This document shows positions 35,953 through 45,161 of a stretch of DNA of 64,000 nucleotides, one piece after another. Position 1 is the first letter of the stretch; the number at the start of each line of letters is the position of its first letter. The notes beneath the pieces are model-generated. The model had not been told where the DNA came from. It worked only from the letters and a program-made list of their open reading frames with translations, and searched no databases. Source of the DNA: an uncultured Acetatifactor sp. (GTDB lineage Bacteria > Bacillota > Clostridia > Lachnospirales > Lachnospiraceae); assembly GCA_947629645.1 (NCBI GenBank), contig CANREV010000007.1, positions 38,416 to 102,415 on the forward strand, in the 5' to 3' direction. The translations under genes and the position numbers were made by a program.

Positions 35953-36000
35953 AATAAAACGACCACCCGGGCATCAAAAACAAGTGGTGCCCAGGCGGTC
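35953..36000 (-). terminator. ZTP riboswitch expression platform (intrinsic terminator)
   Basis: On the minus strand GACCGCCTGGGCA (36000-35988) pairs over 13 positions, with G-T pairs, with TGCCCGGGTGGTC (35973-35961), followed by GTTTTATT. The 5' arm is the conserved aptamer end CCGCCTGGGCA itself, so ligand-bound aptamer and terminator exclude each other: ZTP/ZMP binding should switch purO-purH on. Confidence 0.88.
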
Positions 36001-36062
36001 GGCTTCATTGCGGACTGCACTCCCTGTGGGTACTCCCACTTTTCCGCCAGTTGTGCAGCTGA
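35988..36062 (-). promoter_or_regulatory. ZTP riboswitch (pfl motif) aptamer
   Basis: Minus-strand order: P1 strand CTGCAC, then AACTGGCGGAA, GTGGGA, CCCACAGGGAG with the P1 partner GTGCAG, a variable linker, and the hallmark CCGCCTGGGCA. All are diagnostic of the pfl/ZTP class that senses ZMP/ZTP, the substrate of AICAR formyltransferase. Downstream genes are exactly the two enzymes consuming ZMP and its product. Confidence 0.93.
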
Positions 36063-36067
36063 TAGGA

Positions 36068-38668
36068 TTATCTTACACGGTTTGCCATCATTTTGCAATA
36101 CTTTGCTTCAAAATCTTCCAGTTTCAGAGGATGGTCAAAATAATATCCCTGAATATACTTTACTTGCATTTCCTTCAATATTTCATACTGCGTTTTAGTC
36201 TCAATCCCCTCTATGCAAATATCGGCGCCAACGCTCTTTGCCAGCTGTGCCACCATCCTGACAAAAGCCTGCAAATAAGTATCTGTCTCGATATTTTTCA
36301 CAAAACTCTGATTCACCTTGATGGTGTCAAAGGGAATTTCCCTGATATGATTGAAAGAGGAATAACCCTCTCCAAAATCGTCCAGCGCAATCTTCACACC
36401 TAAGGACTTCAGCTTTCCCAAAATCTTCTTCATATGCTGCATATCGTTGACAGCAAGGCTTTCTGTTACCTCCAGCGTCAGATTTTCAGGACTGAGCCCC
36501 GCTTCTCTCAAAGTAGCTTCCACAATGTCCGCAATGTCCGCCGAAAGCAGCTGGACTACCGACAGATTGACGCTGACCCTGTATTCAGGATGTCCATTGT
36601 CATTCCATTCTTTGCAGTGCCGACACGCTTCCTGCAGCACATGATTGCCGAGAGGATTGATCAGTCCCAGATATTCCGCTAACGGAATAAACTCTAACGG
36701 CGGTAAGAAACCAAGCTTCGTATTATTCCACCGGATCAACGCTTCCGCGCCGACACAGGCTGTCCGACCCTCCCGTACGTCCATGATCGGCTGATAGTAA
36801 ATCTCAAACTCCTCGTATCCGTCCAGCGCCGCATCGCGCATGCTCTTCTCCATGTTGAGGCGCCTGCCGGAATCCTTGTCCAGCCCGTCATCATAACAGG
36901 TGATGCGGTTTTTGCCATTCTTTTTCGATTCATACATGGCAATATCCGCTTTTACGATCAGATCCGCCACCGAGTCATCCAAAGTGGGAAATGTGACAAC
37001 GCCCATGCTCATGGTACAATAATAATCCTCGCCCTTTAAAAACCACGGCTTGGCAAAAATTTCCCGGATATTCGCCAAAATCTCATCATAAAACGGGTAA
37101 CTGTCAGGGGAAATCACAATGACAAACTCGTCTCCTCCGACCCGATAACAGGAACTCTCTATCCCACGGACCCGCTGCAGGGAATTGGAGATCGCTTTCA
37201 GGAGCACATCTCCGTACTGATGCCCCAGGCCATCGTTGATGTTTTTGAAATCGTCAAGATCAAGATACAGCAGCGCTCCCTTCGTGCCGCTTTTTCTCGC
37301 CGCATCAACCTGTCTTGCCAGATCCCTCTCACAGCACATACGATTATACAGTCCCGTCAGGAAGTCCGTGTAGGCCTGCTGCTCTATCTTTCGCTGATAC
37401 AGCTTCTTATCCGTGATGTCATACAGAGAATAAAGCATTGCAGGCCTGTCTCCCGCCCACAGGATCTCCTGACAGGCAAGATCATACCATCGGTCACGTT
37501 CAAACTGATGTATCTCGGAAACTTTAGCGTCCTTCTCCTGCGATACGTCATTTAAGAGCAATTCCTGAAAACTATTGTCATGGAGCTCCCTTGCAAAGGT
37601 GTTCTTCATTCTCCGATTGGAAAATAAAGTTTCCCCGGTTTCCTTATCCGCCACATAAACGCAGCAGGATACATTGTCCAAAAGTTCCTCCACGGTATTT
37701 CTGGAATCTATGAGCGCTTTTTTCTGATCCTTTCTTGTGAGAATACTGTGTAAAACCCGTACAGCCTCAGAGACGAACCTGATCTCCGGCACGCTCCAGA
37801 CATGTCGGCGCTTCCGCAAATTCAGGGACAGCACCACATTGCCTCCGGACGCTTCCTCTCTGCAGAGCACCGGGAATACCATCATCGCCCGCAGTCCCAT
37901 TTCCTGCATAAACTGCCGGTATTCGTTGGATGAATGGTCCGCCGACAATATCACCGGCTTTTCTGTCCTGAGAATATCCAGGACTTCCAGATGATTCGTC
38001 TTTTCATAGATTGAGACCATCCCCTGCGCACACCACTCGCAGACCACATCCATATAAGCGGCATCCGGGCTCAGACGGTACAGCTGCGCCGTGTCTACCT
38101 TCAGATAGGGAGCAAGGATTTTCAGCCACTGATCCATAATGGCCTCCGGCGTATCATCCTCCCGATCCAGCAAATGCAGAATTTCCACTGTCGTCTCCAT
38201 GCCGTGTACCGTCTTGTTCATCTTCTGTTCCGCCAGACGGCTCTGGCGGCTCCAAGCCTTTGCGCTGACGCTGACCAGTTTGTTGGTAAACAGCGTGCAG
38301 CTGAAATCCCTGAGATAATCCAGCATCTGCTCAAAGCGCCCTGAATCCAACGTTCCCACGGAATAGACCAGCCAGTACAGAATCGTGTTACCCTCTACAC
38401 GCACCGCAACTGCAGCAATTCTCTCCTTTTGTCCTTCCAAAGACTCAAACTCCTCAATAACCTGATCTTCCAGCGAACCATGTTCCACCCGTTCAAGCGC
38501 TTCCTGAATGCGGGCCGTTCCTTTGAGCTGCTCTAATTTCCGCAGCAGTTCATCATTGCCGGAAGGTTTTGTCAGACGGACCTGCTCCTTGTCCAGACAG
38601 TAAACACATACCCCCATCAGCCCACAGAACTGATCCTGCAGACGCTGCAGTTCCGCTCTGTCGAGCAT
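36068..38668 (-). CDS. Diguanylate cyclase/phosphodiesterase (GAF-PAS-GGDEF-EAL)
   Basis: 866 residues from the ATG at 38668, which has a good SD (GGGAG 7 bases upstream); a GTG at 38692 is the alternative. There are no TM segments. A GAF-like region (about 165-320) and a PAS-like region (about 330-425) precede a GGDEF domain with intact RVGGDEFVIVI and an EAL domain with intact AEALIRW, LDDFGEGYSSFNH, CIEGIET and IQGYYFDHPL. The usual KID motif is KVN here (Asp to Asn, Lys kept). Both making and breaking c-di-GMP look chemically possible. The N-terminal domains probably sense a cytoplasmic signal. Confidence 0.93.
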   Translation of the reverse strand: MLDRAELQRLQDQFCGLMGVCVYCLDKEQVRLTKPSGNDELLRKLEQLKGTARIQEALERVEHGSLEDQVIEEFESLEGQKERIAAVAVRVEGNTILYWLVYSVGTLDSGRFEQMLDYLRDFSCTLFTNKLVSVSAKAWSRQSRLAEQKMNKTVHGMETTVEILHLLDREDDTPEAIMDQWLKILAPYLKVDTAQLYRLSPDAAYMDVVCEWCAQGMVSIYEKTNHLEVLDILRTEKPVILSADHSSNEYRQFMQEMGLRAMMVFPVLCREEASGGNVVLSLNLRKRRHVWSVPEIRFVSEAVRVLHSILTRKDQKKALIDSRNTVEELLDNVSCCVYVADKETGETLFSNRRMKNTFARELHDNSFQELLLNDVSQEKDAKVSEIHQFERDRWYDLACQEILWAGDRPAMLYSLYDITDKKLYQRKIEQQAYTDFLTGLYNRMCCERDLARQVDAARKSGTKGALLYLDLDDFKNINDGLGHQYGDVLLKAISNSLQRVRGIESSCYRVGGDEFVIVISPDSYPFYDEILANIREIFAKPWFLKGEDYYCTMSMGVVTFPTLDDSVADLIVKADIAMYESKKNGKNRITCYDDGLDKDSGRRLNMEKSMRDAALDGYEEFEIYYQPIMDVREGRTACVGAEALIRWNNTKLGFLPPLEFIPLAEYLGLINPLGNHVLQEACRHCKEWNDNGHPEYRVSVNLSVVQLLSADIADIVEATLREAGLSPENLTLEVTESLAVNDMQHMKKILGKLKSLGVKIALDDFGEGYSSFNHIREIPFDTIKVNQSFVKNIETDTYLQAFVRMVAQLAKSVGADICIEGIETKTQYEILKEMQVKYIQGYYFDHPLKLEDFEAKYCKMMANRVR
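36070..36098 (-). promoter_or_regulatory. Promoter of the purO-purH unit, inside the end of the GGDEF-EAL gene
   Basis: Minus-strand TTGCAA (36093-36098), a 17-base spacer, and TAAGAT (36070-36075). Transcription would begin near 36062, right at the aptamer's first stem. The whole element lies in the last codons of the upstream gene. Confidence 0.65.
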
Positions 38669-38798
38669 TTCATAACTCCCTATATCCTGCACTTTTTAAC
38701 CCCCGTTTCCCTTATATAAGTTACCCTCCCAAATCATGATATTTTGCGGTCAGTTTCTTATTTTTATGTCGCCTGCGCCCGTCCTTTTGCACGGTCCG

Positions 38799-40286
<1,488 letters not shown>

Positions 40287-40340
40287 TCATGTATATTTTC
40301 AGAATTTTACCAAAGTTCTTCATTATTGTCAATACAAAAC

Positions 40341-40850
40341 TTAATCACTGAACACCTTCCTTGGCGCAGCGTTTTTCATAACCTTTATCATCTCCTCGGA
40401 AGGACTCAGAAGAATCTTTTCTCCGCCTTCGCAGTACATCACATAGCGGCGGTCCGGCTGCAGCTCCTCACCGATACTATAATCTTTCACCTTCGTATTG
40501 TTCCTTCGTGAGTAACTGTCCAGGCGGTAACTCTTTATGGGCGCCAGAATCTCCACCTTGTCCAGGCCGTAAGCGGCAACGCGTTTTCTCCTGGACTTGG
40601 CCATTACCTTGTCGATCACTATCTCTTTATCCAAATAAAGATACTCATACTCCAGATCCGTAAAAAGATTAGCAAAATAAGCGCCAACGCCGCTGGCAAT
40701 CGCCAGCACGAACAGGGGCAGCGAGAGGGGAGGCACGATAAACATGCCAATCACCAGAATCACCGTGAGGGCGATCAGAAAAACTTTTAGAAATTTTCCC
40801 GGCACAGAAGGCCTTGCCTGTACCAGACATTCAACATATGTGTCACTCAT
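40341..40850 (-). CDS. DUF6106-like small membrane protein
   Basis: 169 residues. Two adjacent hydrophobic segments (FLKVFLIALTVILVIGMFIV and LPLFVLAIASGVGAYFANL) are followed by a soluble domain starting LEYEYLYLDKEIVIDKVMAK, which looks like a bacterial PH-like beta-rich domain, with KSRRKRVAAY and MYCEGGEKILLSPSEEM. Function unknown; it resembles DUF6106. It is probably the first gene of a transcript that continues into guaB, under the promoter at 40914-40942. Confidence 0.8.
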   Translation of the reverse strand: MSDTYVECLVQARPSVPGKFLKVFLIALTVILVIGMFIVPPLSLPLFVLAIASGVGAYFANLFTDLEYEYLYLDKEIVIDKVMAKSRRKRVAAYGLDKVEILAPIKSYRLDSYSRRNNTKVKDYSIGEELQPDRRYVMYCEGGEKILLSPSEEMIKVMKNAAPRKVFSD

Positions 40851-40913
40851 TTACACCTGATCCTCCATTCTAAATTTGTGAAACTGCACAGATTATCCTC
40901 TGACCATCAGTAC

Positions 40914-40942
40914 ATTATATTTATTAATATATCGCATCCCAA
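40914..40942 (-). promoter_or_regulatory. Promoter of the DUF6106 gene (possibly also guaB)
   Basis: Minus-strand TATAAT (40914-40919) with TTGGGA (40937-40942) at 17-base spacing, about 64 bases before the start codon. Confidence 0.6.
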
Positions 40943-40998
40943 GGGAAGTTGCAAGAAGGCTTAGCGTTTTATTGGCGCAAAATGTAACAGTTCAGCCG

Positions 40999-41056
40999 GC
41001 AGCATTCCGGTCAGAGGCTGACCTGTCACCGCCGGGCCTTAGAACCGGACTGCTGC
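40999..41056. repeat. 13-bp interrupted inverted repeat upstream of the 41121 gene
   Basis: GCAGCA-T-TCCGGT (40999-41011) is complementary to ACCGGA-C-TGCTGC (41044-41056), giving 12 of 13 pairs around a G/C-rich 32-base loop. The loop also holds a competing GGTCAG-AGG-CTGACC hairpin (41010-41024). It ends 3 bases before the -35 box of the next gene and has no T run on either side. It may be an operator, a small RNA or a decayed mobile element end. Confidence 0.6.
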
Positions 41057-41059
41057 TTA

Positions 41060-41088
41060 TTGACAACAGTGCGGAAAAATCTTATGAT
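41060..41088 (+). promoter_or_regulatory. Strong promoter for the gene at 41121
   Basis: Perfect TTGACA (41060-41065), 17-base spacer, TATGAT (41083-41088). The start codon is only about 26 bases after the expected transcription start. Confidence 0.8.
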
Positions 41089-41120
41089 GTAAAAATAGAC
41101 TTGGAAAGGCGGGCAAACTT

Positions 41121-41882
41121 ATGGCAGTCATGGATGAATTCAAAGAAGAGAGAGAAGCGTTAAAGCACGGGACTCCGAAAGAAAAATTTACTTATTTTAT
41201 GGATTATTATAAATGGCATGTGATCATCGCCGTGACCGTAGTGATCGCCGCCATCTTCACGATCAGGGGCATTCTGAACCGGAAGGAGACCGCGCTCTCA
41301 ATCTGTCTGCTCAACACCATAGAGCTGGACGCCTCTGGGTACAACGAGGAATTCGCAAAAACCTTAGGTCTGGATACGGACAAGTATGAGCTTTTCTTTG
41401 ACGCGGAGACCTGGATCGACCTGGATGCCCTGGACGAGACCACTTTCGCCAATTCCCAGAAAATGATGGCCCGTCTGGCCGCCGGAGAACTCGATGTTAT
41501 GATCACGGATACGGATTCCATCACGAATTACTCCTACCAGGACGACTTTTTCACCATGGAAGATCTGCTCACGCCGGAACAATATCAGAAATACCAGCCC
41601 TACTTTTATTATATTGACAGAAAGACCTATGAGGAGTGGCACGAGTATATCTCCGATCCCGACAACCTGCTTTATGACGCCGATTCCTATGATTTTCCCG
41701 ACCCCCGCAAGCCTGGGGAGATGGCCTCCCCGGTGGCGGTGGGAATCTTTCTGGACGACTGCCCCGATCTGCGCGAATGCTATCATTTTAAGAGCGATGA
41801 CGTGGTATTCAGCGTATTCGCCAACTCCTCCCACACGGAAACCGCACTGCAGTATCTGGAATACCTTATGCCTGAAGAATGA
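41121..41882 (+). CDS. Membrane-anchored protein of unknown function
   Basis: 253 residues. After a charged start (MAVMDEFKEEREALKHGTPK) there is one TM helix (about 33-52: HVIIAVTVVIAAIFTIRGIL), then a large domain that would lie outside the cell. That domain is strongly acidic and rich in Asp, Tyr and Phe (for example YSYQDDFFTMEDLLTPEQYQ). The pattern ELDVMITDTDSI and VAVGIFLDDCP recalls a substrate-binding-protein-like fold, but I do not recognise a family. The SD region is AAAGG about 11 bases before the ATG; the ATG at 41130 is an alternative. It has its own strong promoter and converges on gatB. Confidence 0.8.
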   Translation: MAVMDEFKEEREALKHGTPKEKFTYFMDYYKWHVIIAVTVVIAAIFTIRGILNRKETALSICLLNTIELDASGYNEEFAKTLGLDTDKYELFFDAETWIDLDALDETTFANSQKMMARLAAGELDVMITDTDSITNYSYQDDFFTMEDLLTPEQYQKYQPYFYYIDRKTYEEWHEYISDPDNLLYDADSYDFPDPRKPGEMASPVAVGIFLDDCPDLRECYHFKSDDVVFSVFANSSHTETALQYLEYLMPEE

Positions 41883-41898
41883 TTTCCGCGGTACTTTA

Positions 41899-41925
41899 TC
41901 CCAGATTCCAGGGATCGGTCTGGGA
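41899..41925. terminator. Hairpin between converging genes (weak terminator)
   Basis: TCCCAGA (41899-41905) pairs with TCTGGGA (41919-41925) across a 13-base loop. Only short A/T stretches flank it, so termination strength is uncertain. It lies between the 41121 gene and the gatB stop codon. Confidence 0.45.
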
Positions 41926-41933
41926 AAACTTTA

Positions 41934-43364
41934 TCACAATAGCTCCTTCAGCAGGCGGTTCACGCTGGCGGGATCCGCTTTTCCTTTCATGGCTTTCATA
42001 GTCTGCCCCACCAGAAAACCGATCGCTTTTTCCTTGCCGTTTCGGTAATCTTCCACAGACTGGGGATTGGCGGCAATGACTTCCTCCACTACCTTGCGCA
42101 GCGCGCCCTCATCGTTCACTGTCCGCAGCCCTTTCTCATCCACATACTTTTCAGGGTCCACGTTCTCCTCAAACATCACTTCAAAGACTTCTTTCGCAAC
42201 GGAAGAATTGATCTGCTTACTCTCCGTCAGGGCGATCAGCTTCACCAGATTTTCCGGCGAAAACCGGATGTCCTCCGGATCCATTTCCCGCTCTTTTAAA
42301 AGGCGCAGCGTCTCCACCATCAGCCAGTTGGATACCTTTTTAGGCTGTCCGCCCAGAGCCACCGCCTGTTCAAAGAGATCCGCCATGTGCTTTGCTCCCG
42401 TGATGATCTCAATATCATAGTCAGGAATATCATATTCTTCCTTGTACCGCTTCATTTTCTCTGTGCGGAATTCCGGCTGGTTTGCGCGGATCCGCTCCAG
42501 AAACTCCTCGCTGATGCTCACAGGCACCAGGTCGGGATCCGGAAAATAACGATAGTCCTGCGCGTCCTCTTTGGAACGCATGGCGTAAGAGGTCTCCCTG
42601 GCGTCATCCCAGCGCCTGGTCTCCTGAATCACCTTCTCCCCCGACTCGATCAGGTCTATCTGACGCTCCCGCTCTCCCTCGATCGCTCTGGATATGGCGC
42701 GGAAAGAATTCAGATTTTTCATTTCCGTACGGGTGCCGTACTCCTTTTCTCCCGCTTTCCTCACAGACAGATTCACATCCGCCCGCATGGAGCCTTCCTG
42801 AAGCTTACAGTCGCTGGCCCCCAGATACTGTATGATCAGCCGCAGCTTTTCCAGATAAGCTATGACTTCCCGGGCGCTTCGCATATCAGGCTCGGACACA
42901 ATTTCGATCAGGGGCACGCCGGAACGGTTGTAATCCACCAGCGTACAATCCTCCCACTCATCATGAATAAGCTTTCCCGCGTCCTCCTCCATGTGGATCT
43001 CATGGATCCCCACTTTTTTACTGCCTTCTTCGGTCTCAATCTCCACATACCCGTTTCTGCAGATTGGCAGATAAAGCTGGGATATCTGGTAATTCTGGGG
43101 ATTGTCAGGGTAAAAATAATTCTTCCGGTCGAATTTGCAGTACCGGGTAATATCGCAGTTGGCAGCCAGCCCTACCGCCACCGCGTACTCCAGCACCTTC
43201 TTGTTTAAGACGGGAAGGGAGCCCGGCATACCGGTACAGACCGGACAGGTATGGGAATTGGGCCTTTTGCCAAAAGCGGTGGAACAGCCGCAGAAGATCT
43301 TTGTCTTTGTGGCAAGCTCAACATGTACTTCTAACCCGATGACGGTTTCATATTCTTGTGCCAT
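41934..43364 (-). CDS. gatB: Asp/Glu-tRNA amidotransferase subunit B
   Basis: 476 residues, full length. Signatures are YETVIGLEVHVELATKTKIF, CGCSTAFGKRPNSHTCPVC, GMPGSLPVLNKKVLEYAVA, YFYPDNPQNYQISQ and MRADVNLSVR, with a C-terminal helical/YqeY-like tail (KEVFEVMFEENVDPEKYV). GatB binds the mischarged tRNA, phosphorylates the side chain and receives ammonia from GatA. It overlaps gatA by one base (TAATG), indicating coupled translation. SD GGAG lies 8 bases before the ATG. It is the last gene of aspS-gatC-gatA-gatB. Confidence 0.97.
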   Translation of the reverse strand: MAQEYETVIGLEVHVELATKTKIFCGCSTAFGKRPNSHTCPVCTGMPGSLPVLNKKVLEYAVAVGLAANCDITRYCKFDRKNYFYPDNPQNYQISQLYLPICRNGYVEIETEEGSKKVGIHEIHMEEDAGKLIHDEWEDCTLVDYNRSGVPLIEIVSEPDMRSAREVIAYLEKLRLIIQYLGASDCKLQEGSMRADVNLSVRKAGEKEYGTRTEMKNLNSFRAISRAIEGERERQIDLIESGEKVIQETRRWDDARETSYAMRSKEDAQDYRYFPDPDLVPVSISEEFLERIRANQPEFRTEKMKRYKEEYDIPDYDIEIITGAKHMADLFEQAVALGGQPKKVSNWLMVETLRLLKEREMDPEDIRFSPENLVKLIALTESKQINSSVAKEVFEVMFEENVDPEKYVDEKGLRTVNDEGALRKVVEEVIAANPQSVEDYRNGKEKAIGFLVGQTMKAMKGKADPASVNRLLKELL

Positions 43365-44818
43365 TATCTGCTCTCCTTTCCGATCTGTTCAAAGGTGTAA
43401 GCCGCCTGAATCAGTTTCTTTTCCTGAAAACAGTCCCCGATCAGCTGTAAGCCGATCGGCAGCCCGTTTTGATCCGTTCCGCAGGGGACGCTGACGGCGG
43501 GCAGACCCGCCAGGTTGACGGAGATAGTATAAATATCGCCCAGATACATTTTCATCGGGTCCGACAGACTCTCCCCCAGTCCGGGCGCCGTGGTGGGAGC
43601 AACAGGCCCCAGGATACAGTCGTATTTCGCAAACGCATCGTCAAAAGCTTTCCGTATCATGGCCTTTACACGCAGCGCTTTCAGATAGTAAGCGTCATAG
43701 TAACCGGAACTTAAGACGAAACTGCCCAGCATGATCCGGCGTTTCACCTCCGCCCCGAAGCCCTGGGAGCGCGTCTTTTTATACATCTGGTGAAGGCCTT
43801 CCGCCTCCGGCGCGCGATAGCCGTACTTGATACCGTCAAAACGCTCCAGATTGGAGCTTGCTTCCGCCGCCGCGATCGTGTAATAGGTGGGGATGGCGTA
43901 TTCCACCAGGCTGAGATCAAACTCCTCCACAAGAGCGCCGTTTTCTCTAAACAGCTCCGCCGCCCGCAGCACCGCGTCTTTCACCTCGGAATCCAGCCCT
44001 TCCCCGAAGTAGTCTCTGGGAATGCCGATGCGCATTCCCTTCACATCTTTGATAAGCGCCGCTGAAAAATCCGTATCCTTCCGTTCAATGGAAGTGGAAT
44101 CTTTCAGATCGTGGGAGGCGATGGCCTCCAGCACTGCGGCACAGTCCTCCACCGTCTTGGTCAGCGGTCCGATCTGGTCCAGCGAAGAGCCGTAAGCCAC
44201 CAGTCCGTAGCGGGACACCGTTCCATAAGTGGGTTTCATCCCGACCACGCCGCAGTATGAGGCCGGCTGGCGGATGGAGCCTCCCGTGTCGGACCCCAGG
44301 GCAAAGAAGCATTCCTCCGCGGCCACAGCGGCGGCCGAGCCTCCCGAGGAGCCTCCGGGTACATGCCGGGGGTTCCGGGGATTTCTGGTGACGCCAAAAT
44401 AGGATGTCTCCGTGGTAGAGCCCATGGCAAATTCATCCATATTAGTCTTGCCGATCATCACCGCTCCCGCTTTTTCCAAATTCTTTACCGCCTCGGCGGA
44501 GAACGTTGGCACAAAATTCTCCAGAATCTTTGAAGAACAGGTCGTCCGTACCCCCTCCGTGCAGAGATTATCTTTGATCGCCACAGGGACCCCGGCCAGA
44601 GGCCCTGTCAGTTCTCCCGACTGAATCTTCTTCTGAATCTGCCCGGCCTTCTTAAGGGCGGCCTCCTCATCTATGGTCACATAGCAATGATAAACGCTTT
44701 CCGTTTCGCGGATCTGTCCAAGAACCGCTTCCATAGCTTCCACAGCGCTGGTCTCCCCCGTCCGGATGGCTTTCCCCAGCGCCGTTGCGGAAAGGGATAA
44801 AAGTTCTTTTTTCTCCAT
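43364..44818 (-). CDS. gatA: Asp/Glu-tRNA amidotransferase subunit A
   Basis: 484 residues from the ATG at 44818, which has AGGAGG 6 bases upstream; the upstream ATG (44824) and TTG (44833) are too close to or within the SD. The amidase signature is complete: catalytic Lys in VPVAIKDNLCTEG, GGSSGGSAAAVAAEEC and the cis-Ser/Ser nucleophile region GSDTGGSIRQPASYCG. It hydrolyses glutamine and channels ammonia to GatB. It follows gatC with an 11-base gap. Confidence 0.97.
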   Translation of the reverse strand: MEKKELLSLSATALGKAIRTGETSAVEAMEAVLGQIRETESVYHCYVTIDEEAALKKAGQIQKKIQSGELTGPLAGVPVAIKDNLCTEGVRTTCSSKILENFVPTFSAEAVKNLEKAGAVMIGKTNMDEFAMGSTTETSYFGVTRNPRNPRHVPGGSSGGSAAAVAAEECFFALGSDTGGSIRQPASYCGVVGMKPTYGTVSRYGLVAYGSSLDQIGPLTKTVEDCAAVLEAIASHDLKDSTSIERKDTDFSAALIKDVKGMRIGIPRDYFGEGLDSEVKDAVLRAAELFRENGALVEEFDLSLVEYAIPTYYTIAAAEASSNLERFDGIKYGYRAPEAEGLHQMYKKTRSQGFGAEVKRRIMLGSFVLSSGYYDAYYLKALRVKAMIRKAFDDAFAKYDCILGPVAPTTAPGLGESLSDPMKMYLGDIYTISVNLAGLPAVSVPCGTDQNGLPIGLQLIGDCFQEKKLIQAAYTFEQIGKESR

Positions 44819-44829
44819 TTCCATCCTCC

Positions 44830-45123
44830 TCAATCAAACGTCCTGGGGACAACAAACATATTGTCCTTTACACCGGGCGCGTTTTGCAGCGTCTTTTCGC
44901 TCTCATCGCCATTTGTCACCACATCCTCGCGGAACACGTTCTGCACCTGAAACACATGGGACATGGGTTCCACGCCTGTGGTATCCAGTTCGTTGAGCTT
45001 ATCGATATAATCCAGCATCTCGCCCATGGATTTCTTTGCCGCTTCCTTTTCCTCATCGGTGAGTTCCAGCTTCGCAAGAATGCCCACATACTCTATTGTC
45101 TCATCATCAATGATGTTTGCCAC
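44830..45123 (-). CDS. gatC: Asp/Glu-tRNA amidotransferase subunit C
   Basis: 97 residues from the GTG at 45123, chosen because GGAG is 8 bases upstream; the GTG at 45141 has no SD. The sequence [20 protein letters not shown] followed by [19 protein letters not shown] and ending with [14 protein letters not shown] is typical GatC, the small subunit that wraps GatA and GatB and stabilises them. It lies 38 bases after aspS. Confidence 0.94.
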   Translation of the reverse strand: MANIIDDETIEYVGILAKLELTDEEKEAAKKSMGEMLDYIDKLNELDTTGVEPMSHVFQVQNVFREDVVTNGDESEKTLQNAPGVKDNMFVVPRTFD

Positions 45124-45161
45124 TCTCTTTTCTCCTTTCACCGCCGTAAACAGCGCCCGAA

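Noticed and set aside
40972..41163. Small 63-codon reading frame on the plus strand
   Set aside because: It spans the inverted repeat and a strong promoter, has no SD, and overlaps the real gene start at 41121.
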